A stretch of DNA of 64,000 bases from Massilibacteroides sp. (GCF_028705895.1 NZ_JAQWCQ010000010.1:1-64000); one strand, 5' to 3'; counted from the stretch's first letter, positions 44,222-54,742 are shown. Notes: generated by a model from the sequence alone, not told the origin. Translations and numbers: made by a program.

Positions 44222-45059
44222 CAAATATTTAAGTGTCTTTGAAAAACCTTTTGATGAGGCTTCAGAAAGGGTTATTGATGAGATACGAAATAAAATTAAT
44301 AAAAAACAAAGCAACTCTCCTATTGCCTCTGTGGTAGTGATTGCTCACAATGAGGAAACCCGCCTTCTTAGTTGTCTTTGGTCTTTAGCTGATAACAAAT
44401 GTAAGTATCCTATAGAAATAATCGGAGTAAATAATAATTCTATTGATCGGACTGAGGATGTTTTTAGGACTGTAGGAATAACACCTCTTTTTGAAGGGAA
44501 GAAAAGTCCAGGATATGCACGACAATGCGGACAAGCTATAGCAAAGGGAAAATACTATATTTGTATTGACTCAGATACCATGTATCCTCCTTATTATATT
44601 CAAACAATGATAAATGAATTAGAAAAACCAAATATCATGGCTGTCTATTCATTGTGGAGTTTTATTCCAAATAAAGAATTCACCCCAATAAAACTTTTTG
44701 CTTATGAATTACTGAGAGATATTTATATTCGCTTACTATCAATAAACCGTCCTGAAAGAGGGGTTCGAGGTATGGTTTTCGCTTATAGAACAGAGTTTGG
44801 CCGTAAAGTAGGCTATCGCATAGAATTAATTCGCGGTGAAGATGGTTCAATGGCCTTAGGATTAAAGAAATATGGAAAAATAAAATTAATTACCTCTCGC
44901 AAAGCGCGGGCTGTAACAGCGAGTAACACATTAAATGCTGACGGTTCATTGTGGAATAGTTTTCGGGTACGAACTATCAAAGCGTTAAAAAATCCAGCGT
45001 TTTACTTTACAAAGCAAAACAAACCACCCAAAGATGAAACATCAAACTTAATAAAATAG
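44208..45059 (+). CDS. GT2 glycosyltransferase
   Basis: The 283-aa GT-A enzyme has ASVVVIAHNEETRLLSCLWSL, GVNNNSIDRTED, GYARQCGQAIAKG and the metal-binding site CIDSDTMYPP. It ends the tightly packed glycosyltransferase run. No membrane helix is evident. The sugar specificity is unknown. Confidence 0.87.
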   Translation: MSWYSKYLSVFEKPFDEASERVIDEIRNKINKKQSNSPIASVVVIAHNEETRLLSCLWSLADNKCKYPIEIIGVNNNSIDRTEDVFRTVGITPLFEGKKSPGYARQCGQAIAKGKYYICIDSDTMYPPYYIQTMINELEKPNIMAVYSLWSFIPNKEFTPIKLFAYELLRDIYIRLLSINRPERGVRGMVFAYRTEFGRKVGYRIELIRGEDGSMALGLKKYGKIKLITSRKARAVTASNTLNADGSLWNSFRVRTIKALKNPAFYFTKQNKPPKDETSNLIK

Positions 45060-45137
45060 ACAGCATTTATGATTGCATAAATAAACCCAATTATATAACA
45101 ATCAACCCATTTCTCATTAATTCTGAAAATATATATA

Positions 45138-45145
45138 TATCTTTG
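45138..45145 (+). promoter_or_regulatory. -7 promoter element of the LruC lipoprotein gene
   Basis: TATCTTTG is an exact TAnnTTTG match about 80 bases upstream, in a 165-base AT-rich gap, so this gene has its own promoter within the exopolysaccharide region. Confidence 0.55.
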
Positions 45146-45224
45146 TCCGTCCTTTTGACAGAATTGAATTTACACTTAATTTTTTTCACTGCATCTGATT
45201 TAAGATTAATAAAGAATAGTGGTT

Positions 45225-47546
45225 ATGAAACAACATGTTATTATTAAATTTTTCTTTTCTTTCTTTTTACTAGCCACAATATTGACTAGCTGCGAAAAGG
45301 ATTATTATGATCCGTCAACAGAAGAAACAAAAACTATTTCCGATATTTTTGGTGAAGACTTTACAATCCCCGAAAGTTTTGATTGGAACAATACTCAAAC
45401 TGTCAATATAACAGTTAAAGTGGATGACCAATATAATAGTGAATACTACTATGTAGTGGAAGTGTATGATTCAAACCCTTTATTCGACACAAACGCTATA
45501 CTATTAAGCAAAGGCGTTGCTAAAGAAGGGCAAGATTTTGTTACAACAACAACTATAGCTAAAGCGCTTCAGGCTGTTTATATCAAACAAACAGATCCGG
45601 CAAAAAATGAAATTGTCGGGTATTTAGATATAAACTCTCAAAGTCTTGTTTACGATTTTGGAAATAATACTGCGTCTAATCCAACAAAAAGTTTTGAGTT
45701 TACATCCTCAAATAATACAGAAACGTATTCTTTAAGAGCTGGCGAAACATATACGGTACCGGCTGATGCAACTCCGATTGTTAATGGAGGTCATCTTGAT
45801 CTGGCAGCGGGAGCATACGTAATAGCAAATTTACAAGGAAGTTTAAGCTTTGGTGGTTCAACAAGTAAGGAAATATATATTACAGGTAATGTAGCACTAT
45901 CTAATAATTTTCAACTTCCGAGCAATTGTAAACTAATCATTTTAAGTGGTGGAAGTTTTTCTGCTCCGAGTCTTGAAATTTTAGAGAATACGTTATTAAA
46001 CAATGCGGGAACACTTACTGTTGCAGGAAATCTGAAGACAAGTAATGGTAATGGTATCATTGAAAATACAGGAAATGGAAGTATTGCAGCTACAAATATA
46101 ACTATTACTAATAATAATTCTGCCCTTTACAATTTAGGAACAGTTAATGTTTCTTCAACCATACAGATAACAAACAATGGTAAGATAGAAAATTCAGGAA
46201 ATATTACTACAAATGACCTAATTTTTGATAACGGAGGAATAGTCAACGGAGGAACTATTCTTGTTCATAATGAAACAAATTTGAAGAGCGATAATACTTC
46301 AATTGAAAATAATAAGTCATTTACAACTAAATCTTTAAATCTTACGTGGAGAGGTGTTATTATTAACACCTGTCATTTTGAAGTTACAGATAAATCCAAC
46401 TTAAACGGTTCAACTATTACAGTAGGCGCTGGCGGATTATTTAAGACAAATTCTATGTCTATCGAACAAACTAATATTGAATTAGGTAAAGATGCTATTT
46501 TTAAAGTTGATGATACTGCAACTTTAAAATATAATAACAAGATTATTGGAACAGGAAACAATGCGTTTTTAATAATGAATACCGCAATAAGAAATGAGAA
46601 TTCAAATAATAATGTAATTTATGATGGAAATTTATATATAAAATGTAATTCCCACTTTGCGGAAAAAAAGGATAATTGGAATATATATTACACACAGACA
46701 TCAGGTGTAAAATGGGGCGATTATCCGCAAAATATCGCAGACAGCGGTTGTAATGATGGAGGATATAAAATAATAACTGAGCCAACTGAACCGACTAATC
46801 CCTCTTTCCCTATCATCTCAGACGGAGGTGAAATGACTTATCTATTTGAAGACAACTGGCCGTCTTTAGGGGATTATGATATGAATGACCTGGTTATCAA
46901 CGTAGAACCGAGTTACAGCCAAAATTCAGCGAACCAAGTTGAAACATTAACCTTGAAAGTTGTACTTCGTGCTGTAGGAGCAAGCAAACGATTAGCTGCC
47001 GGTATTCAATTGGATGGCGTTAATTCATCTCTGATCAGTAATGTTAGCAGATCAGATGATTGGTTAACCGGAAGTGTTTTCTCATCTGATTTTGAATCAG
47101 GAAGCAATGCCGTTATTCCACTATTTGATGATGCCCATGCTACCCTTGGAGAATCAAGCGCTGTTTTATTAAATACAATAAAAGGCGGTGCTTCAAAAAG
47201 CTCTGCAAGTACGACTATCACCATTACTTTCAATACGCCGGTCAGCACAGACAAGATTAATGTCAGCAAACTGAATATCTTCGCGGTTAACGGAGGAACA
47301 AAAGGTAAAAGATCGGAAATACATATGTATGGATACGCTCCCACCGCAAATAGTAACTCAAGTGGTACAACATTCAGAAGTGCGGATAAATTAGTGTGGG
47401 TATTAGGTATTCCTAACGGATTCAGCTATCCATTAGAGTATGTGAACATCAAAGATGCATATCCTGAATTTGAGAGCTGGGCAAGTAGCGGAGGATCAAG
47501 CAGTGCAGATTGGTATAAATCTCCATCAGCAGGAAAAGTTTATTAA
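45225..47546 (+). CDS. LruC-domain (DUF4842) surface lipoprotein with beta-helix-like repeats
   Basis: The ATG at 45225 is preferred over GTG 45219. The 773-aa protein has a lipoprotein signal with lipobox LTSC (Cys near 25). An N-terminal beta domain (about 30-165) is followed by a long Asn/Thr/Gly-rich stretch (about 180-490) that looks like a parallel beta-helix (IENTGNG, IENSGNI, VNGGTILVHNETNL). The C-terminal LruC domain has DNWPSLGDYDMNDLV with its acidic calcium-like site. LruC proteins are Bacteroidota surface or matrix proteins of unknown function. The position suggests that it binds or organises the exopolysaccharide. Confidence 0.85.
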   Translation: MKQHVIIKFFFSFFLLATILTSCEKDYYDPSTEETKTISDIFGEDFTIPESFDWNNTQTVNITVKVDDQYNSEYYYVVEVYDSNPLFDTNAILLSKGVAKEGQDFVTTTTIAKALQAVYIKQTDPAKNEIVGYLDINSQSLVYDFGNNTASNPTKSFEFTSSNNTETYSLRAGETYTVPADATPIVNGGHLDLAAGAYVIANLQGSLSFGGSTSKEIYITGNVALSNNFQLPSNCKLIILSGGSFSAPSLEILENTLLNNAGTLTVAGNLKTSNGNGIIENTGNGSIAATNITITNNNSALYNLGTVNVSSTIQITNNGKIENSGNITTNDLIFDNGGIVNGGTILVHNETNLKSDNTSIENNKSFTTKSLNLTWRGVIINTCHFEVTDKSNLNGSTITVGAGGLFKTNSMSIEQTNIELGKDAIFKVDDTATLKYNNKIIGTGNNAFLIMNTAIRNENSNNNVIYDGNLYIKCNSHFAEKKDNWNIYYTQTSGVKWGDYPQNIADSGCNDGGYKIITEPTEPTNPSFPIISDGGEMTYLFEDNWPSLGDYDMNDLVINVEPSYSQNSANQVETLTLKVVLRAVGASKRLAAGIQLDGVNSSLISNVSRSDDWLTGSVFSSDFESGSNAVIPLFDDAHATLGESSAVLLNTIKGGASKSSASTTITITFNTPVSTDKINVSKLNIFAVNGGTKGKRSEIHMYGYAPTANSNSSGTTFRSADKLVWVLGIPNGFSYPLEYVNIKDAYPEFESWASSGGSSSADWYKSPSAGKVY

Positions 47547-47560
47547 CGATAAATAGAGAG

Positions 47561-47596
47561 AAAAAGACGAGACATTTCATTTGCCTCGTCTTTTTT
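47561..47596 (+). terminator. Intrinsic terminator after the LruC gene
   Basis: AAAAAGACGAG (47561-47571) pairs with CTCGTCTTTTT (47585-47595), followed by more T. It isolates the lipoprotein transcript. Confidence 0.88.
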
Positions 47597-47639
47597 GTAT
47601 AACATATTCATTACCTTAGATGAATTAAATTATAAAAAA

Positions 47640-48821
47640 ATGACATTGTCTTTTTATCTGTTTATACTTGCCCTATTCATCGTTTTTTACACCTATATAG
47701 GTTATGGGATACTTCTTTGGTGTTTGGTAAAGATAAAAGAAATGCTAAAGAAACCTCAACAAGTAGATTATGGCAAAGAACTACCGGATGTAACCCTTTT
47801 CATTACAGCTTATAACGAAGAAAATTGTGTTGAAGCAAAGATGAATAACTCCCTTGCTCTAAACTATCCGAAAGAAAAGTTACAAATCCTTTGGGTTACG
47901 GACGGGAGTACAAATAATACAGTAACAAAACTCCAGACTTACAAAAATATCAGAATAACTCATCAACCTGAACGAAGAGGAAAAACAGCAGCATTAAATA
48001 GAGGAATGGGAGAGGTGAGTACTTCTGTCACAGTCTTTACAGATGCCAATACAATGATCAATCAGGATGCTATCATGTTAATGGTTCAGCAGCTCAGTGA
48101 TCCTAAAGTAGGTTGTGTAGCAGGAGAAAAAAGAATAGTGAAACAGGAAAAAGAATCGGCAACCGGAGGTGAAGGGGCTTACTGGCATTACGAATCGGCA
48201 CTGAAAGACCTGGATTCGCGCCTATATTCGGCCGTAGGCGCAGCTGGGGAGTTGTTTACTATCCGCACATCACTTTTTGAAGAAATGTCATCAGACACGC
48301 TCTTAGACGACTTCATTCTATCAATGCACATTGCTCAGAAAGGATATCGTATTGCTTATTGTAAAGATGCCTACGCCATTGAAAGTGCGTCTAAAAATAT
48401 TCAGGAGGAAGAGAAAAGGAAAGTTCGTATTTCTGCCGGTGGTTTACAGTCTGTCCTTCGATTGAAAGCGCTTCTTAATCCGTTTCGATATGGCTTGCTT
48501 AGCTTCCAATACGTTTCGCATCGCGTTCTTCGTTGGACAATTACACCATTAGCCTTTTTTCTCTTAATTCCTTTGAATATATTATTGATTATCCAAGATA
48601 CAGAGCCTGTTTTTCTTTATCAAACTATAGCGATTCTTCAGATTTTGTTTTATTTGCTTTCTTTTATCGGCTGGCTATACGCTAACCAAAGGGTTAAATA
48701 TAAGATTTTTTTTATTCCTTACTATTTCTTATTTATGAATCTAAGTGTTCTGAAGGGTTTTTATTACTTTTGGAAGCAAAGGGGCAAACCTGCTATATGG
48801 GAGAAAGCCGAACGTTCTTAA
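47640..48821 (+). CDS. Membrane GT2 glycosyltransferase
   Basis: The ATG at 47640 gives 393 aa and a proper first membrane helix. The frame extends to 47595 into the terminator. The GT-A domain has FITAYNEENCVEAKM, RRGKTAALNRGM, VFTDANTMIN and LLDDFILSMHIAQKGYR, and three C-terminal membrane helices follow (about 300-375). It resembles hyaluronan/cellulose-synthase-type or poly-GlcNAc-type enzymes but lacks a clear QxxRW (the equivalent is KRKVRISAGG). It could build a second polymer or modify the first. Confidence 0.86.
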   Translation: MTLSFYLFILALFIVFYTYIGYGILLWCLVKIKEMLKKPQQVDYGKELPDVTLFITAYNEENCVEAKMNNSLALNYPKEKLQILWVTDGSTNNTVTKLQTYKNIRITHQPERRGKTAALNRGMGEVSTSVTVFTDANTMINQDAIMLMVQQLSDPKVGCVAGEKRIVKQEKESATGGEGAYWHYESALKDLDSRLYSAVGAAGELFTIRTSLFEEMSSDTLLDDFILSMHIAQKGYRIAYCKDAYAIESASKNIQEEEKRKVRISAGGLQSVLRLKALLNPFRYGLLSFQYVSHRVLRWTITPLAFFLLIPLNILLIIQDTEPVFLYQTIAILQILFYLLSFIGWLYANQRVKYKIFFIPYYFLFMNLSVLKGFYYFWKQRGKPAIWEKAERS

Positions 48822-48833
48822 CACTTTATTATT

Positions 48834-51065
48834 ATGCAAACAACAGGAATACTACATGACAAAAATAATGCGTATAAAATATTAGGTTTAACCTGTGACA
48901 CGCTTCTTCTTGTAAGAAATGATGGAGTCTGTGAAGATGCGATTATTCGTACAGTACATCCTTATATCTCCGACAATGGCACGATTTTAGGCAAGAATAT
49001 TTTTGATGTACTACCTGATGAAACAGTCGTAGAATTTCGTCCAGAATTTGAAGGTGTAGTAAATAATGGCATCATTTCAAATAAGAACTATGATCTCCCA
49101 ACTTCAGATAAAATGTATTACTTCAAATGCATCATGCAGCGTTATGATCCGGAACATGTAATTTGTCAATATCGGGATATCACCAAAAGAAGCCAAATGA
49201 AAAAAAGGTTGCAATCGATGAACCAAAAGTTAAGGGAAACGGAGAAAGCTGCGAAAATCGGGCAGTGGAGATATGACACACAAACTGGTATAATTCTATA
49301 TGCTGGTTTTGCAGATAGACGTTATCCGGAAGGGCATATACACGAAGTGGAATTTTGCGATTATTGTAAATCCGTGCATGTCGATGATATAGAATCCCTT
49401 AAGAATCTTGACATGGGCAATAATGGATGTGATGTTCTTGATTATCGCATTTTAGGTGATGATATTGATTATATGCGTATAAAAATTACAGAATCTTATA
49501 CAGAACGCGGGCATTTCTTTTATGAAGGTTATATTCAGAATATAACGGATTTGATTGAAAAACGAAGTGAATTAGAGATGACCACAATGGCTGTAAATAA
49601 TTCAAATGACAGTATTTATGCCACGTACTTAGATGGAACTGTAATCTTCGCCAATAAATTATGCCGTGCCCATAATCATATAGCCCCAACAATAGATATT
49701 TCTCAATATAAAGCTTTCGAGATATTAGATAATATTACTGATCAAAACATGTGGAATGCTTTTGTTGATAAATTATTAAATAATAATAATATCTTAAAGT
49801 ATGTCTGTAAGCAGAATTATAAAGATTTTGATATTATTGCATCAGATTGTACATCATATATTGTGAAAAATTCAAAGGGAGAAGATATTATCTGGAGTTT
49901 CAGGCGTGATATATCCGATCAGCTTCGTTATGAAGAAAAATTAGTCAAAGCAAAAGAAAAAGCAGAAGAATCTGACCGTTTAAAATCAGCATTTTTATCT
50001 AATATGAGTCACGAAATTCGAACACCGTTGAATGCAATTGTTGGTTTCTCTGGGATTATTGCAGATACAGATGATGCAGAAACACGAAGATCATATTATA
50101 ATATTATTGAAACAAACAATGAGCGTTTATTACAATTGGTTAATGAAATACTTGATTTGTCAAAGATTGAGTCAGGGACTTTTCAATTTTCATTCTCATC
50201 AATCATGCTAAAAGATTTGTTTGAAGAACTTCTTGCAACTCATCAGGTTTATAATAAAATGGCCAAATTATTCTTTGATCCTTCTCCAGATAATATTGTA
50301 CTTATGACTGACAAAAATCGGTTAGCGCAAGTTATTTCAAATCTTATTAATAATGCTATTAAGTTTACGCCAAAAGGAGAGATTCATTTTGGTTATAAAA
50401 TCAAAACAGCTGAGATTGAATTTTATGTAAAAGATACAGGCATTGGCATCGCTCCGGATAAGATCGATATAATTTTTGATCGATTCGTAAAAGTTGATTC
50501 GTTTGCACCGGGAACAGGATTAGGATTAGCTATTTGTAAAACTATTGTCCAAAAATTAGGAGGAAGTATTTCTGCCACTTCAAAAAAAGAAGAAGGAACT
50601 ATCTTTACATTTACTTTACCTTATGAACGGCCTAAAAAAAACGGTATAAAACATGAGAAAAATATATTTGATAAAGATTCCCAGACAGCAACTCCATTAG
50701 GTTCAATTTTAGTGGTTGAAGATATTCTTTCAAATTTCAATCTTATAAAAGCGATTATAGGAACAAAGTACCTGCTGTATCATGCAACAACAGGTAGTGA
50801 AGCTATTGAGATGTTCAACGCATACCACCCAGACATCATCCTTATGGACATCAAAATTCCGGGTATGGACGGTATTGAAACAACAAAACAAATACGAAAA
50901 GTATCTAAAGATATCCCAATAATTGCCGTTACAGCTTATGCATATGAAGAAGAGAAAAAGAAAGCGATGCAAAGCGGATGCAATGATTTCATTAGTAAAC
51001 CTGTTGACAAAAACATTCTATTAGAAATCTTAACTAAACATATAAAACTGTCTAAAAAGAAATAA
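48834..51065 (+). CDS. Soluble multi-PAS hybrid histidine kinase
   Basis: The 743-aa protein has no membrane helix. Two or three PAS-like domains (about 20-120, 135-240, 245-365) precede HisKA with His393 (LSNMSHEIRTPLNAIVGFSG) and HATPase_c (NLINNAIKFTP, DTGIGIA, GTGLGLAICK). A C-terminal receiver has phosphoacceptor Asp672 (IILMDIKIPGMDG). It is a cytosolic phosphorelay sensor, 12 bases after the GT2 gene and convergent with the second kinase. Its output may be the stand-alone receiver at 29961. Confidence 0.92.
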   Translation: MQTTGILHDKNNAYKILGLTCDTLLLVRNDGVCEDAIIRTVHPYISDNGTILGKNIFDVLPDETVVEFRPEFEGVVNNGIISNKNYDLPTSDKMYYFKCIMQRYDPEHVICQYRDITKRSQMKKRLQSMNQKLRETEKAAKIGQWRYDTQTGIILYAGFADRRYPEGHIHEVEFCDYCKSVHVDDIESLKNLDMGNNGCDVLDYRILGDDIDYMRIKITESYTERGHFFYEGYIQNITDLIEKRSELEMTTMAVNNSNDSIYATYLDGTVIFANKLCRAHNHIAPTIDISQYKAFEILDNITDQNMWNAFVDKLLNNNNILKYVCKQNYKDFDIIASDCTSYIVKNSKGEDIIWSFRRDISDQLRYEEKLVKAKEKAEESDRLKSAFLSNMSHEIRTPLNAIVGFSGIIADTDDAETRRSYYNIIETNNERLLQLVNEILDLSKIESGTFQFSFSSIMLKDLFEELLATHQVYNKMAKLFFDPSPDNIVLMTDKNRLAQVISNLINNAIKFTPKGEIHFGYKIKTAEIEFYVKDTGIGIAPDKIDIIFDRFVKVDSFAPGTGLGLAICKTIVQKLGGSISATSKKEEGTIFTFTLPYERPKKNGIKHEKNIFDKDSQTATPLGSILVVEDILSNFNLIKAIIGTKYLLYHATTGSEAIEMFNAYHPDIILMDIKIPGMDGIETTKQIRKVSKDIPIIAVTAYAYEEEKKKAMQSGCNDFISKPVDKNILLEILTKHIKLSKKK

Positions 51066-51091
51066 AACTCTACTGTTTTAAGTTAAGTTTT

Positions 51092-52231
51092 TTATTCGTT
51101 TGTACTTGTTTCGCCGACAAGGGGTAAAATAACGGTGAATGTAGAACCGACACCTTCCTCTGAGACAAAACAAAGCTTGCCATTATTTAATGCCAAAAAT
51201 TCTTTTACTAAGAGTAGTCCTAATCCAGATCCTTCTTCTTGATTCGTGCCAAACGTTGTAATATGAGTTTTTACGTCTAAGAGGTTATTCAGGTTTTCTT
51301 CATTTATTCCACATCCATGATCTATAACATCCAACGAAACATAATCATCAACTTTCTGAATCTTAACCTCAATATTCTTTCCTGGATAACTATATTTAAT
51401 CGCATTACTTAATAAATTTCTTATTGAAACCTTAATCATGTCAATATCAATATGCACAAATGCTTCTTGCGGTGCATTAAAAGAGATTGTTATATTCTTT
51501 TTAGTTGAAAGTATTTCAAAAACCTCAATAACACCTTTTGTCAAATCTACCAAATTATAATCTTGAAGAATAGGTTTCAACAAACCTAACTGGCTTCGTG
51601 TCCATTTCAACAGATTATCTAATAGCGAGAATAACTCTTCTGCTATTTTATTCGCCGACTGCAATTCTTCGAAAAATTCTTCTTTGGATAAGTTTTTATC
51701 AATATTAAAACAGAGTGCATTCAATATCATCTTCATGGATGACATAGGCGTACGTAAGTCATGAGCTATAACAGAATACAATTTATCTCTCGCGGCTATT
51801 GTGCATTTAAGTTCTTCTGTTTGTTTCAATATCACTCTCTTAGCAGCAATTAGTGATATCTGATGTCTGACTCGGGCTAAAAGTTCTATTTTATTAAAAG
51901 GCTTAGAAACAAAATCATGTCCTCCAACCTTAAAGCCTTCTGCAACTTCCGATGGTTTATCTAATGCTGTTAAAAAAATTATAGGTATATCTTTATAATT
52001 TGCTTCATTCTTTATTTTTTTGGCAAACTCAAAGCCATCCATTTCAGGCATTAGAACATCCAGAAGTACAAGATCAGGCCTATTCATATTAATAAGTTCA
52101 AAAGCTTGTTGTCCTCCATTTGCGGTTATAACTTTATATCCCTCCTGTTCTAACATCACTTTTAATAATAGAACATTAGTGGGAATATCATCTATAACCA
52201 ATATTTTGTATAATGAATAATCAAAAATCAT
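51092..52231 (-). CDS. Receiver-histidine kinase fusion
   Basis: The 379-aa protein has an N-terminal receiver (about 8-120) with LVIDD-like acidic pocket (ILVIDDIPTN), phosphoacceptor Asp in LVLLDVLMPEMDG and Lys in VSKPFN. A short coiled coil leads into HisKA (SVIAHDLRTPMSSMKM) and HATPase_c (NLLSNAIKYS, DHGCGIN, GSGLGLLLVKEFL). No DNA-binding domain is present. It lies 30 bases downstream of the UDP-glucuronate decarboxylase gene on the same strand and so couples a regulator to sugar-nucleotide supply. Confidence 0.92.
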   Translation of the reverse strand: MIFDYSLYKILVIDDIPTNVLLLKVMLEQEGYKVITANGGQQAFELINMNRPDLVLLDVLMPEMDGFEFAKKIKNEANYKDIPIIFLTALDKPSEVAEGFKVGGHDFVSKPFNKIELLARVRHQISLIAAKRVILKQTEELKCTIAARDKLYSVIAHDLRTPMSSMKMILNALCFNIDKNLSKEEFFEELQSANKIAEELFSLLDNLLKWTRSQLGLLKPILQDYNLVDLTKGVIEVFEILSTKKNITISFNAPQEAFVHIDIDMIKVSIRNLLSNAIKYSYPGKNIEVKIQKVDDYVSLDVIDHGCGINEENLNNLLDVKTHITTFGTNQEEGSGLGLLLVKEFLALNNGKLCFVSEEGVGSTFTVILPLVGETSTNE

Positions 52232-52261
52232 TCTTACGTTCCTCCCTCTATTTTATTTAAA

Positions 52262-53212
52262 CTATGCGAATAAATATAGTTGTTCTTTAAAGTAATCTAT
52301 CACTCTCACCACTCCCTCATCTAATTCTACTTTAGGTTTCCAATCCAAATATTGTTGCGCAAGACTAATATCAGGTTTTCGCTGCTTAGGATCATCCATT
52401 GGTAATGGTTTATACACAATTTCTGACGTTGTATTAATTTTTAGTAAAACTCTTTCAGCTAATTCTTTAATTGTAAATTCAGATGGGTTCCCCAAATTTA
52501 CTGGACCAATGAAGTCGTCATTTGTTTCCATCATCCGGATCATTCCTTCTATTAAGTCGTCAATGTATTGAAAACTTCTTGTTTGGCTTCCATCTCCATA
52601 GATAGTTATATTCTTCCCTTGAAGAGCCTGAACAATAAAGTTTGAAACCACTCTTCCATCATCTAATAACATATGCGGACCATAAGTATTAAAAATACGT
52701 ACAATCTTTATCCTTGTTTTTCTTTCTCTATGGTAATCCATAAATAAAGTTTCCGCACAACGCTTACCTTCATCATAACACGAACGAATCCCTATAGGAT
52801 TCACATTTCCCCAATAGTCTTCTTTTTGTGGATGAATAACAGGATCTCCATAGACTTCACTCGTAGATGCTTGTAGAACTTTTGCTCCTATCTTATTCGC
52901 TAATTCAAGCACATTAATAGCCCCCATAACTGAGGTTTTGACCGTTTTTATCGGATCATATTGGTAAAAGACAGGAGATGCCGGACAAGCTAAATTGTAA
53001 ATTTCATCTATCTGCTGATTTAAACAACAGGGAGAAGTAATATCATGTTCAATTATTCTAAAGTTTTTATTTTCAAGTAGATGAAGAATATTCTCTTTTC
53101 TCCCGGAGAAATAATTATCAAGACACGTCACTTGATGTCCGTCTGCCAACAATCGAATACACAAATGAGAACCTATAAAACCTGCTCCACCTGTTACTAA
53201 AATCTTCTTCAT
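52262..53212 (-). CDS. uxs: UDP-glucuronate decarboxylase (UDP-xylose synthase)
   Basis: The 316-aa extended SDR has NAD-binding [10 protein letters not shown], the active-site Thr/Ser in [10 protein letters not shown] and Tyr/Lys in SCYDEGKR. The UXS signature [20 protein letters not shown] is present. It converts UDP-glucuronate to UDP-xylose in the cytosol, so xylose may be a component of the polymer. UDP-glucose dehydrogenase is not in the window. A -7-like box lies at 53328-53321 on the minus strand. Confidence 0.94.
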   Translation of the reverse strand: MKKILVTGGAGFIGSHLCIRLLADGHQVTCLDNYFSGRKENILHLLENKNFRIIEHDITSPCCLNQQIDEIYNLACPASPVFYQYDPIKTVKTSVMGAINVLELANKIGAKVLQASTSEVYGDPVIHPQKEDYWGNVNPIGIRSCYDEGKRCAETLFMDYHRERKTRIKIVRIFNTYGPHMLLDDGRVVSNFIVQALQGKNITIYGDGSQTRSFQYIDDLIEGMIRMMETNDDFIGPVNLGNPSEFTIKELAERVLLKINTTSEIVYKPLPMDDPKQRKPDISLAQQYLDWKPKVELDEGVVRVIDYFKEQLYLFA

Positions 53213-53528
53213 AAATATAAAATAAAGTTCTCGTTTTTTTTAAAAACTCTTTAAACAAGGAATATTTATTTAAATAAAAATGCCAATACTTACAATTCAG
53301 CATCTTCATTCCTTCCTATACAAAAATACAAAATTGTCTAAAGTTTCTTTATAACTCATCTATCTTTTTACATACAAAACGCACTTTTCGATTCTATTGT
53401 AACTTAATTCCTTGTTTTTTGAACAAAGACATAGGCAAACTCAACTTCGGGAATATAAATAACATACCAAAAGATTGGTTATCTTTGCGCCCGGAAATCA
53501 GAGATATAACTAATTAATTAAGATATAC
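53213..53528. other. Divergent intergenic region between uxs and ychF
   Basis: No gene is visible in this AT-rich 316-base gap. It holds a minus-strand -7-like TATTTTTG (53328-53321) for uxs and a plus-strand TATCTTTG (53480-53487) for ychF. A palindromic ATTTATTTAAATAAA-like stretch lies near 53264-53280. Confidence 0.5.
53480..53487 (+). promoter_or_regulatory. -7 promoter element of ychF
   Basis: TATCTTTG matches TAnnTTTG exactly, 41 bases before the ATG. Confidence 0.55.
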
Positions 53529-54632
53529 ATGGCATTACAATGCGGTATAGTAGGGCTTCCGAATGTTGGAAAATCTACTCTTTTCAATTGTTTGTCGAAC
53601 GCAAAAGCGCAATCGGCTAATTTTCCCTTTTGTACAATAGAACCTAACGTAGGGGTAATCACTGTCCCCGATGAACGACTGAATAAACTTGCCGAACTTA
53701 TCAATCCTCAACGCATTGTTCCTACTACTGTAGAAATTGTTGATATTGCCGGCTTAGTTAAAGGTGCCAGTAAAGGAGAGGGTTTAGGTAATAAGTTTCT
53801 TGCAAATATTCGTGAAACGGATGCCATTCTTCATGTGTTACGTTGCTTTGATGATGAAAATATTGTGCATGTGGATGGCGCTGTTAATCCTGTCCGTGAC
53901 AAAGAAATTATCGATGCTGAATTACAGTTGAAAGACTTGGAAACGATTGATATGCGTATTTCTAAAGTACAGAAACAAGCGCAAACGGGTGGAGATAAAC
54001 AAGCTAAGCTTGCCTACGATGTATTAGTTAAGTTTAAAGAGGCTCTCGAGCAAGGAAAGAGCGCACGTACGGTAAGTTTCGAAACAAAAGATGAACAAAA
54101 GATAGCGCACGAATTATTTCTATTGACGAATAAGCCTGTACTTTATGTATGCAATGTGGACGAAGGCAGTGCTGTAAACGGAAACAAATATGTTGAGGCT
54201 GTCCACGAAGCGGTTAAAGACGAGAATGCCGAAATACTTGTTGTTGCAGCAAAGATAGAAAGCGAAATCGCAGAGTTTGAAACGTACGAAGAACGACAAA
54301 TGTTCCTTAGTGAAATAGGTCTGGAAGAGTCGGGAGTTAATCGCCTGATCAAATCAGCTTACAGGTTACTAAATTTAGAAACATATTTGACCGCAGGAGT
54401 ACAAGAAGTTCGTGCCTGGACTTACCTGAAAGGAAGTAAAGCACCACAATGTGCCGGTGTTATTCATACTGATTTTGAGAAGGGATTCATCCGTGCAGAA
54501 GTTATCAAGTACGATGATTTCATAAAATATGGTTCTGAGGCTGCTGTAAAAGAAGCAGGAAAAATGAGTGTAGAAGGAAAAGAGTATATCGTACAAGACG
54601 GAGATATTATGCATTTCAGGTTTAACGTATAA
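53529..54632 (+). CDS. ychF: Ribosome-binding ATPase/GTPase YchF (OLA1 family)
   Basis: The 367-aa length equals the family norm. The N-terminal G domain has P-loop [12 protein letters not shown], switch/G3 [21 protein letters not shown] and an altered G4 ([15 protein letters not shown] in place of NKxD), which explains the family's ATP preference. The C-terminal TGS domain ends [16 protein letters not shown]. It is a conserved cytosolic translation-associated protein, monocistronic with its own promoter and terminator. Confidence 0.98.
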   Translation: MALQCGIVGLPNVGKSTLFNCLSNAKAQSANFPFCTIEPNVGVITVPDERLNKLAELINPQRIVPTTVEIVDIAGLVKGASKGEGLGNKFLANIRETDAILHVLRCFDDENIVHVDGAVNPVRDKEIIDAELQLKDLETIDMRISKVQKQAQTGGDKQAKLAYDVLVKFKEALEQGKSARTVSFETKDEQKIAHELFLLTNKPVLYVCNVDEGSAVNGNKYVEAVHEAVKDENAEILVVAAKIESEIAEFETYEERQMFLSEIGLEESGVNRLIKSAYRLLNLETYLTAGVQEVRAWTYLKGSKAPQCAGVIHTDFEKGFIRAEVIKYDDFIKYGSEAAVKEAGKMSVEGKEYIVQDGDIMHFRFNV

Positions 54633-54653
54633 ATTCAATTCATAGAATATACT

Positions 54654-54682
54654 AAGTCCGGACTTTTCGTTCGGACTTTTTT
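54654..54682 (+). terminator. Intrinsic terminator after ychF
   Basis: AAGTCCG (54654-54660) pairs with CGGACTT (54672-54678), followed by a T-tract. Confidence 0.85.
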
Positions 54683-54734
54683 ATTGCAAAAAATGTCTCT
54701 TCTTATAATAATACATTATCTGAAAAAAATTAAG

Positions 54735-54742
54735 TAGCTTTG
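54735..54742 (+). promoter_or_regulatory. -7 promoter element of the DUF6377 gene
   Basis: TAGCTTTG matches TAnnTTTG exactly, 25 bases before the ATG. Confidence 0.5.

Noticed and set aside
29961..45059. B. fragilis-type capsule regulation (UpxY/UpxZ)
   Set aside because: No NusG-like UpxY or UpxZ gene is at the head of the operon; the first gene is a receiver protein.
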